Positions 58,226 through 64,000 of a stretch of DNA of 64,000 bases are shown piece by piece; the first letter of the stretch is position 1, and every line of letters starts with the position of its first letter. This DNA comes from Tardiphaga sp. 709 (lineage in GTDB: Bacteria > Pseudomonadota > Alphaproteobacteria > Rhizobiales > Xanthobacteraceae): the NCBI RefSeq assembly GCF_032401055.1, contig NZ_CP135529.1:3098501-3162500 (forward strand). The letters run 5' to 3'. Position numbers and translations under genes: made by a program. The notes beneath the pieces are model-generated. The model was not told where the DNA came from, made no database searches, and saw only the letters and a list, made by a program, of their open reading frames with translations.

Positions 58226-58257
58226 GGCGACCACCGGGTAAATCGCGAAGCCCTCTG

Positions 58258-58286
58258 AAATCCCTCCCCGTTCGGGAGGGATTTTT
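58258..58286 (+). terminator. Rho-independent terminator of secA
   Basis: Stem AAATCCCTCCC / GGGAGGGATTT, CGTTC loop and a T-run, 32 bases after secA. Confidence 0.9.
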
Positions 58287-58428
58287 CTTTGAGCTGTTGG
58301 TTCCACACAGCCAAGCACTGCGACTGCAGGAGCTCGATGGCGTGCGACTGGTGAGTATCGTCAAACGCGTCAGCGACCACGGCGCCAATCACACGTGACG
58401 ATATGTCTGCAGGGAGAGCGACGCGCGC

Positions 58429-59934
58429 CTAGCGCATCGCCGAGAAGCGGTCCGAAAAGGAATTCGCCGAGACCACCGGAGCTGCGCCAGACAGCACCGC
58501 GCCGGTGCCGCCGCCGGAAGCCGGAGCGGATGGTTCGGCCGACAGCGTCGGCTTAAGCGGCGGGCGCGCGGTGGCGACGAGCGGTGCGGGTGCAGCGGCC
58601 GGCTTCGCTGCAGCTACAGAAGCAGGCGTCGCAGGAGCAGGCGATGGACCAGCCTTGCTGGCGACGGCCTTCGGCTTCGCGGCCGGTGTCGGCACGGGAA
58701 CGGCTGGCGCCGTAGTTGCGGTCGCGGTCGTTTCCGAGCCGCCGATACCGACCTTCTTGGCGAGATTGCTGAAGAAGCCACCATCCGACGAGGCCGACGC
58801 AACACGCGTGGAGGGCACGGCGACGACGGGTTCTTCCGATGCTGCGAACAGCGACGCCGAATAGGAGGTTGTCGCTGCAGCGGTAGCCTTCGGCGGATTG
58901 ACGTGCGGCGGAATGGTGCCCGGCGCGCGCGAATAGGCAGCGGTCTGCACGCCCGGCGGCTCCGGATCCGACAGGCCGGTGGCGCCATCGGGCAGCTTAG
59001 AAGCAAAGACGCGATTCATGCCGCCGTCGATATCGGGACGGCGCTGTGCGACCGGCGTGCCCTTGGCAACCAGTTCGGCAATCTTCGCATCATCCTGTGC
59101 CTGCTTGGCACTGACGGCATCGGCGATCTCGGACGGGATCTGGTAGACCGGGCACTTGGCCGAGGCATTGAACACCAGCGGCTTGGTGGATCCTGCAGGC
59201 GCGGCCGGATCGAACACATACTTGTTCTCGCAGAACTCGACCTTCGGCTCCTGCCGCGTCACTTCGAAATGATCATAGCCCTGCTTGATCATCTTCCAGA
59301 ACGGCATGTTCGGGTTGTTGCGATGCTTAGCCATGTTGACCGGCGTCATCTTGAACGGAAACGCGGCGAACTGGAACGAACGCTGCCCGCCGAAGAAGGA
59401 TTCACGACCCAGCGAATAGATCTCGGCGATCTGTTCGTCGGTCATGGCAAAACAGCCGCGCGACGAGCAATCGCCATGCACCATCAACTGCGAACCGGTG
59501 CGTCCCAGCGACTTGTCGAAGGCGTTGGGGAAACCGGTATTGAACGAGAGATAGTAGGACGAGCGCGGATTCATCTGCGCCGGCGTGATCGAATAAAAAC
59601 CTTCCGGTGCCTGACGATCGCCTTCCTTGACCTTCGGACCGAGATCGCCGGACCAGCGGCAGATCGGATAGGTCTTCAGCAGCGCGAACTGGCCGGAGCG
59701 ATTCTGCTTCCAGACTTCGAGTTCGGCTTCCTGCTTGAACACACGGACCAGCATCGGCGACTGCAGGTCCATGTCCTTTTCAGTCATCTCGGCGACGAGC
59801 TTGGGCGGAACGGGCTGGTTGGCCTTCGCGTTGCTGGCGAGCGACATGTCTTCGCCGTTGCAGCCGGCCAGCACCACGCCTGTCGCAAGTACGACCGACG
59901 TCAGCAGCGCGCGAACAAGCGAGCGATGTTTCAA
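58429..59934 (-). CDS. L,D-transpeptidase family protein (YafK-like), lipoprotein
   Basis: About 501 residues. Signal peptide ends in lipobox VLAGC. The YkuD/YafK catalytic region has YYLSFNTGFPNAFDKSLGRTGSQL and MVHGDCSSRGCFAMTDEQIAEIY, with His and the catalytic Cys in S-x-G-C. The C-terminal 200 residues are Ala/Pro/Thr-rich and probably disordered. It cross-links peptidoglycan or anchors proteins to it. I chose TTG 59934 (KHRSLVRALL...) since GGAG lies seven bases upstream and the signal peptide then has normal size; the frame stays open to 60036. Confidence 0.88.
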   Translation of the reverse strand: MKHRSLVRALLTSVVLATGVVLAGCNGEDMSLASNAKANQPVPPKLVAEMTEKDMDLQSPMLVRVFKQEAELEVWKQNRSGQFALLKTYPICRWSGDLGPKVKEGDRQAPEGFYSITPAQMNPRSSYYLSFNTGFPNAFDKSLGRTGSQLMVHGDCSSRGCFAMTDEQIAEIYSLGRESFFGGQRSFQFAAFPFKMTPVNMAKHRNNPNMPFWKMIKQGYDHFEVTRQEPKVEFCENKYVFDPAAPAGSTKPLVFNASAKCPVYQIPSEIADAVSAKQAQDDAKIAELVAKGTPVAQRRPDIDGGMNRVFASKLPDGATGLSDPEPPGVQTAAYSRAPGTIPPHVNPPKATAAATTSYSASLFAASEEPVVAVPSTRVASASSDGGFFSNLAKKVGIGGSETTATATTAPAVPVPTPAAKPKAVASKAGPSPAPATPASVAAAKPAAAPAPLVATARPPLKPTLSAEPSAPASGGGTGAVLSGAAPVVSANSFSDRFSAMR

Positions 59935-60190
59935 AGCCAAGCTCCGCAGCCGACAGGACGTCGACACCCCAAGGAATAAAGACAAATGAGCCCTTATTCG
60001 TACGCAAATATTAGCCTTAAGGCCCCTTGCTCGCAAGGCAACTGGCCGTGAGCAACAGGTTCCGTTCCGGCGATGGTCAACAGAGATTGAAGATCTCAGG
60101 CCGGGCGGAATTGCGGCGGTATCTGGCGGGAAGGCGAATTAAGCAGGCGGTGGTGGGTTATGCTTAATAGTTTGGCAGCACTCTCGACTT

Positions 60191-60299
60191 TCATGGCCGG
60201 GCTTGTTCCGGCCACCCACGTCTTTGTTCACTCGCCGCCAAAGACGTGGATGCCCGACACATCCAGCGAAGCTTGCTCCGTGCTGGCCGGGCATGACGA
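60191..60299. repeat. Inverted intergenic repeat (CGTCAT/ATGACG family)
   Basis: TCATGGCCGGGC and GCCGGGCATGACG ends are inverted, with inner arms CCACGTCTTTG / AAAGACGTGG. The element fills most of the 59935-60333 gap between the L,D-transpeptidase and J-domain genes; the remainder (59935-60190) is promoter-like space without other features. Confidence 0.72.
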
Positions 60300-60333
60300 A
60301 CATTGGCAATCGCGTGGACGATCTCGGAGTGCC

Positions 60334-60987
60334 TTACGAGCCCCGGACCACGGTCTTCAAGTAGTTGTAAGCCTTGATGATTTCGATCAACCGGTCCTCG
60401 GTGGAGCGGTCGCCGCCATTGGCGTCGGGGTGATGCTGCTTCACTAGCGCCTTGTACTGCGCCTTGACGTCGTCGAGCGTGGCACTGGGGCCGAGACCCA
60501 TGACCTGCAGCGCCTTGCGCTCGGCATTGAAGATCTTGCGGGTCTCTTCCTTGATCGGCTGCTGCGGCTTGCGGGCCCGGCCGCGGCCCATGCCCATACC
60601 GTTCATCTCGTTGAACATGGCGAAGGGATCGATCGCGCCGTCGAGGTCGGGCTGCGCCTTAGCTTTGTCCGGAGAGCCGTTGGCACCCATCTTCCAGGTC
60701 GGACGATGGCCGGTCAGCGCGTCTTTCTGGTACTTGGCGACCGCGTCCGGGGCCATGCCCTGGAAGAAGTTGTAGCCCTGATTGTATTCGCGGACGTGGT
60801 TCAGGCAGAAGTGCCAGTATTCCTTGTCCTGCGCGCGGCCCTTGGGGGCGCGGTGCGGACCCTTGTTCTTGCACTCGGGCCATTCGCACATAATAGCTTC
60901 CTCGCGCGCAGCGGCCTGCTGCTTCGCGCTCAGCTTGTTCGGCTTGATACGGATGCTGTCGAAGAATTTGGATGAGTCGATGGGCAT
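60334..60987 (-). CDS. J-domain (DnaJ-like) protein
   Basis: 217 residues. The J domain is at the C-terminus (about 155-212): ALQVMGLGPSATLDDVKAQYKALVKQHHPDANGGDRS, with the HPD motif, then LIEIIKAYNYLK. The N-terminal part has CEWPECKNKGPHRAPKG and YWHFCLNHVREYN, a Cys/His set that may bind a metal, and GMGMGRGRA. Likely stimulates DnaK; client unknown. Divergent from bolA by 136 bases, a common arrangement in this group. Confidence 0.92.
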   Translation of the reverse strand: MPIDSSKFFDSIRIKPNKLSAKQQAAAREEAIMCEWPECKNKGPHRAPKGRAQDKEYWHFCLNHVREYNQGYNFFQGMAPDAVAKYQKDALTGHRPTWKMGANGSPDKAKAQPDLDGAIDPFAMFNEMNGMGMGRGRARKPQQPIKEETRKIFNAERKALQVMGLGPSATLDDVKAQYKALVKQHHPDANGGDRSTEDRLIEIIKAYNYLKTVVRGS

Positions 60988-61123
60988 GGCTGACTATGAC
61001 AACGCAATGCAAAAAGCTTCAAGTCTTGACATTCGGATTACCTCATTCGGCGCCTGCGCCGCACCAAGATGGTCGCCACATCGTGATTGACCATGAGCGG
61101 GGCGAACCGCTAAGCCGGCCATC

Positions 61124-61396
61124 ATGACCATGAAAGATAACATCACAAAGAAGCTGACAGAGGCTTTCGCGCCCCTCAGCCTCGACGTGACCGATGAATC
61201 GCATCTGCATGCCGGTCACATGGGCCACCGCCCGGAGGGTGAAACCCACTTCAGGGTGAATATTGTGTCGGAGGCCTTCGAAGGGAAGAGCCGGATCGAC
61301 CGCCATCGCATGATCAACGAACTGCTGACGGCGGAACTCGCGGGAACGGTACATGCGCTGGCGCTGAAACCGCAGACGCCGAAAGAAGCGGGCTAG
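61124..61396 (+). CDS. BolA family protein
   Basis: 90 residues. ITKKLTEAFAPLSLDVTDES, HMGHRPEGETHFRVNIVSEAFEGKSRIDRHRMINELL and VHALALKPQTP are the BolA signature, with the conserved H residues. Works with monothiol glutaredoxins in Fe-S cluster/iron handling and morphology. Divergent from the J-domain gene. Confidence 0.94.
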   Translation: MTMKDNITKKLTEAFAPLSLDVTDESHLHAGHMGHRPEGETHFRVNIVSEAFEGKSRIDRHRMINELLTAELAGTVHALALKPQTPKEAG

Positions 61397-61417
61397 GCTT
61401 TGCCATAGTCCTCAACG

Positions 61418-61555
61418 CCGTCATTCCGGGGCGCGAGCGCCACTCGGCTACCGCGAACCCGGAATCTCAGCACGGGGAGTCTCCAACAGCGCCAAGCCAT
61501 GTCCAGCTTCCGGGTTCGCGTGCGTGAAGACGCGCCCACGCCCCAGAATGACGCG
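61418..61555. repeat. Inverted intergenic repeat (CGTCATTCCGGGG type)
   Basis: Ends CCGTCATTCCGGGGCG and CGCCCCAGAATGACG are inverted, with inner GCGAACCCGGAA / TTCCGGGTTCGC arms. It is a different sequence family from the CTCTCCC elements. Lies between convergent bolA and fdsD. Confidence 0.72.
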
Positions 61556-61565
61556 TGGGTTGGTC

Positions 61566-61793
61566 CTACTTCTTCAGCGACGCGATCGCCTCGAGGACGT
61601 TCGGCTTCAGCCCGGCGCCGCCCGCATCCAGATGTTCGAAGATCTTCTTCCGCATGCGCGGATCCCAGAACTTCTTGATGTGCTCGGCAATGCCGGCCAC
61701 GGCGTGATCGTGGCCCTGGCTGTTGAAGAAGTCGCCGATCTGGTTGGCCATATAGATCAGCCGGTCAGGCGACGTCGATGTGTGGGTGTCCAT
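61566..61793 (-). CDS. fdsD: NAD-linked formate dehydrogenase delta subunit
   Basis: 75 residues. RLIYMANQIGDFFNSQGHDHAVAGIAEHIKKFWDPRMRKKIF and the terminal LKPNVLEAIASLKK match FdsD. Small subunit needed for assembly or activity of the soluble Mo formate dehydrogenase FdsABG. ATG 61793 overlaps the end of fdhD by 29 bases in another frame, so the genes are coupled. Last gene of the fds cluster in the window. Confidence 0.92.
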   Translation of the reverse strand: MDTHTSTSPDRLIYMANQIGDFFNSQGHDHAVAGIAEHIKKFWDPRMRKKIFEHLDAGGAGLKPNVLEAIASLKK

Positions 61794-62622
61794 GCTCTTG
61801 CCCTGATGCATCCGCGGTGACGCCGTGCTGACGCACGCGGTGCTGATGTGTGAAAACTTCGAACCCGTCGCTGCGCGCGATCGCGGCCAACGTAATGCCT
61901 GCGGCTTTCGCCATGCGGATGGCCAGCGCGGTGGGTGCCGAGACCGACACCATGAGCGGCGCGCCGATGGCGGCGGTCTTCTGCACCATCTCGACAGAGA
62001 CGCGGCTGGTGAGCAGCACCATGCCCTGCCCTGCATCAACCTTGGCCTGCGCCAGCGCGCCGGCCAGTTTGTCGAGCGCATTGTGACGGCCGACATCCTC
62101 ACGCAACGCGACGATGCCGTCGGCCGGCGTCCAGAACGCCGCGGCGTGCACGGCGCGGGTCTGGATGTTGACCTTCTGCAGCGGCGACAGCGTCTCCATC
62201 GCCGCCATGATCTGGTCGAAGGAGAACATGCCGCCGGGCGCGACGATGGCCGCCGGCTTAACGGCTTCCGAGATCGAGTCGATGCCACACAACCCGCAGC
62301 CCGTCGGCCCGGCGATCTGCCGGCGCCGTGCGCTGATGCTCTCGGCCTTCTCGCCTGCGAGCCACATCCGCAGCTCAACGCCATCGTCGAATTCAACGGC
62401 CTCGAAACTCTCGATCTCGTCGATCGAGGTGACCACGCCTTCGCTCAGGCTGAAGCCATAGGCGAAGTCGCGATAGTCCTGCGGCGTCCCCATCATGACG
62501 GCATAGGTGCCGCCATTATAGGTGATCGCCAGCGCGGTCTCTTCCGGCACCGCGCGCAGCCCCTCGCTGACGCCGGACTGGCGCCAGATCTTGCGGGGGG
62601 CTGAGCGAACCGGCTCGTGCAT
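61765..62622 (-). CDS. fdhD: Formate dehydrogenase accessory sulfurtransferase FdhD
   Basis: 285 residues. LAITYNGGTYAVMMGTPQDYRDFAYGFSLSEG, TGCGLCGIDSI with the Cys-x-x-Cys loop, AAFWTPADGIVALREDVGRHNALDKLAG and GMVLLTSRVSVEMVQKTA identify FdhD. It transfers sulfur from IscS to the molybdenum cofactor of formate dehydrogenase. Lies 15 bases downstream of fdsA. The C-terminal 20 residues after FTHQHRV extend into fdsD and are longer than usual. Confidence 0.95.
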   Translation of the reverse strand: MHEPVRSAPRKIWRQSGVSEGLRAVPEETALAITYNGGTYAVMMGTPQDYRDFAYGFSLSEGVVTSIDEIESFEAVEFDDGVELRMWLAGEKAESISARRRQIAGPTGCGLCGIDSISEAVKPAAIVAPGGMFSFDQIMAAMETLSPLQKVNIQTRAVHAAAFWTPADGIVALREDVGRHNALDKLAGALAQAKVDAGQGMVLLTSRVSVEMVQKTAAIGAPLMVSVSAPTALAIRMAKAAGITLAAIARSDGFEVFTHQHRVRQHGVTADASGQEHGHPHIDVA

Positions 62623-62637
62623 GTCTGGTCTACAGAC

Positions 62638-64000
62638 CTACTCCGCGGCTTCCACGACAGGCATGGCGATCCGGCGCGACTGGCGGGCCTGCTCGTCATA
62701 TTCCTTCTGCCACTCGGACGGACCGTTCGAGGGCGAGATCTGCACCGCCGTCACCTTGTATTCCGGGCAATTGGTGGCCCAGTCCGAGAACTCGGTGGTG
62801 ATGACGTTGGCCTGCGTGGTCGGGTGATGGAAGGTCGTATAGACCACGCCCGGCGCCACGCGCTCGGTGATCAGCGCCCGCAGCGTCGTCTCGCCGGCGC
62901 GGCTCTGCAGCTTCACCCAGTCGCCGTCGCGGATGCCACGCAGCTCGGCGTCATGCGGATGCAGCTCCAGACGATCCTCTTCATGCCAGACCACATTCTC
63001 GGTGCGCCGTGTCTGCGCGCCGACATTGTACTGACTGAGAATACGGCCGGTGGTGAGCAGCAGCGGGAAGCGCGGCCCGGTACGCTCGTCGGTGGCGATG
63101 TATTCGGTGAGCATGAACTTGCCCTTGCCGCGTACGAAGCCGTCCATATGCATGATGGGCGTGCCCAGAGGCTGCTTCTCGTTACACGGCCACTGCACCG
63201 AACCAACTTCCTCGAGCTTCGCATAGGAGACACCAGCGAAAGTCGGCGTCAGCGCTGCGATTTCATCCATGATCTCCGAAGGGTGGTTATATTTCATCTC
63301 ATAGCCGAGTGCCTTGGCGAATCCCAAGGTCACTTCCCAGTCCTCAAGACCATTTTTCGGCGACATCACCTTGCGGACGCGCTGAATGCGACGTTCGGCA
63401 TTGGTGAAAGTGCCGTTCTTCTCCAGGAAGGTGGAGCCCGGGAAGAATACGTGGGCGTAGTTCGCGGTCTCGTTCAGGAACAGGTCGTGGACAATGACAC
63501 ATTCCATCGCCGACAGCGCGGCAACCACATGCTTAGTGTTGGGGTCGGACTGCAGGATGTCTTCGCCCTGCACGTAGAGGCCCATGAACGTGCCTTCGGT
63601 GGCGGCATCGAACATGTTAGGAATGCGCAGGCCCGGCTCGCTGTTGAGCTTGACGTTCCACATCGCCTCGAACTGCTCACGCACCGCATCGCCCGAGATG
63701 TGGCGATAGCCAGGCAGCTCGTGCGGGAACGAGCCCATGTCGCAGGAACCCTGCACGTTGTTCTGGCCGCGCAGCGGATTCACGCCGACGCCCGGACGGC
63801 CGATATTGCCAGTCGCCATCGCGAGGTTGGCGATCGCGATCACGGTGGTCGAACCCTGGCTGTGCTCGGTGACGCCGAGACCGTAATAGATCGCACCGTT
63901 GCCACCGGTGGCGAACAAACGGGCCGCGGCGCGTAGCTCCTTCGGATCGACGCCGGTCATGATGGCGGTGGCTTCGGGGCTGTGGTTCGGCTGCGCGACA
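62638..64000 (-). CDS. fdsA: NAD-linked formate dehydrogenase alpha subunit (molybdopterin oxidoreductase), C-terminal part
   Basis: The C-terminal 453 codons; the gene continues beyond 64000. Visible: NHSPEATAIMTGVDPKELR (first residues in window), TGNIGRPGVGVNPLRGQNNVQGSCDMG, VVALSAME-like FLNETANYAHVFFPGSTFLEKNGTFTNAERRIQRVR, and the C-terminal dinucleotide-binding domain (LTTGRILSQYNVGAQTRRTENV, VVYTTFHHP). It oxidises formate at the Mo-bis-MGD site. Cluster order fdsA-fdhD-fdsD is the usual one; fdsB/G should lie to the right. Confidence 0.94.
   Translation of the reverse strand, partial: VAQPNHSPEATAIMTGVDPKELRAAARLFATGGNGAIYYGLGVTEHSQGSTTVIAIANLAMATGNIGRPGVGVNPLRGQNNVQGSCDMGSFPHELPGYRHISGDAVREQFEAMWNVKLNSEPGLRIPNMFDAATEGTFMGLYVQGEDILQSDPNTKHVVAALSAMECVIVHDLFLNETANYAHVFFPGSTFLEKNGTFTNAERRIQRVRKVMSPKNGLEDWEVTLGFAKALGYEMKYNHPSEIMDEIAALTPTFAGVSYAKLEEVGSVQWPCNEKQPLGTPIMHMDGFVRGKGKFMLTEYIATDERTGPRFPLLLTTGRILSQYNVGAQTRRTENVVWHEEDRLELHPHDAELRGIRDGDWVKLQSRAGETTLRALITERVAPGVVYTTFHHPTTQANVITTEFSDWATNCPEYKVTAVQISPSNGPSEWQKEYDEQARQSRRIAMPVVEAAE

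Overview
The window reads as a chromosomal segment of an alphaproteobacterium in the Bradyrhizobium / Rhodopseudomonas / Afipia / Tardiphaga group (Nitrobacteraceae). The grounds are high GC (above 60% in most genes by eye), the order carD - fdxA - S4 protein - Suv3-like helicase, aerobic cobaltochelatase genes (cobS, cobT), an NAD-linked formate dehydrogenase locus (fdsA-fdhD-fdsD), several small secreted proteins typical of that family, and short inverted-repeat elements between genes. There is one tRNA gene (Arg, anticodon CCT), no rRNA, no CRISPR array, and no integrase or transposase that I can recognise.

Layout. 1-3.7 kb: a tight minus-strand catabolic operon (two allantoinase/deacetylase-like proteins, FAA hydrolase, isochorismatase-like amidase, alpha/beta hydrolase) divergent from a GntR/FCD regulator. 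4.8-7.5 kb: a membrane GGDEF-EAL protein. 7.5-13.6 kb: tRNA-Arg, a broken small gene, small secreted or basic proteins, a PanE-like reductase, YidB-like and GlsB-like stress proteins and an SDR. 13.9-22 kb: acyl-CoA catabolism (two acyl-CoA dehydrogenases, two enoyl-CoA hydratases, a frameshifted NDP-forming acyl-CoA synthetase, a VOC protein, an ABC solute-binding protein). 22.2-32.4 kb: housekeeping genes (nuclease-like protein, M48 lipoprotein protease, CarD, ferredoxin, S4 protein, helicase with a frameshifted tail, DUF3108 protein, rpmB). 32.5-34.7 kb: an AT-richer single-gene island with a GHKL-ATPase/nuclease fusion. 34.7-40.7 kb: an accessory stretch of small enzymes, gene remnants, repeats, an AraC regulator and a catalytically degenerate SDR. 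40.9-45.3 kb: a second c-di-GMP locus. 45.3-51.8 kb: a phytase-like esterase, cobT, GNAT, cobS, DedA and accA. 52-64 kb: a GlxA-type regulator with a divergent SDR, a parvulin PPIase, secA, an L,D-transpeptidase, a J-domain protein, bolA and the formate dehydrogenase genes, cut by the window end.

How the parts fit. Two catabolic regions carry out hydrolysis of an unknown nitrogen-containing compound and beta-oxidation-like acyl-CoA breakdown. Three GGDEF proteins, two of them close paralogues with EAL domains, form a c-di-GMP signalling set in which only some copies keep the inhibitory I-site. SecA, the PPIase, the M48 protease and the L,D-transpeptidase serve envelope biogenesis. CobS/CobT serve cobalamin synthesis, and FdhD/FdsD support the molybdenum formate dehydrogenase.

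The most unusual object is the gene at 32527-34533: MutL/MORC-like GHKL ATPase motifs, an S5-like segment and a C-terminal PD-(D/E)XK nuclease signature, in DNA of clearly lower GC. It is a plausible stand-alone genome-defence gene. Several broken genes (synthetase, helicase tail, a small secreted protein, two remnants) also deserve a check, since some may be sequencing errors.
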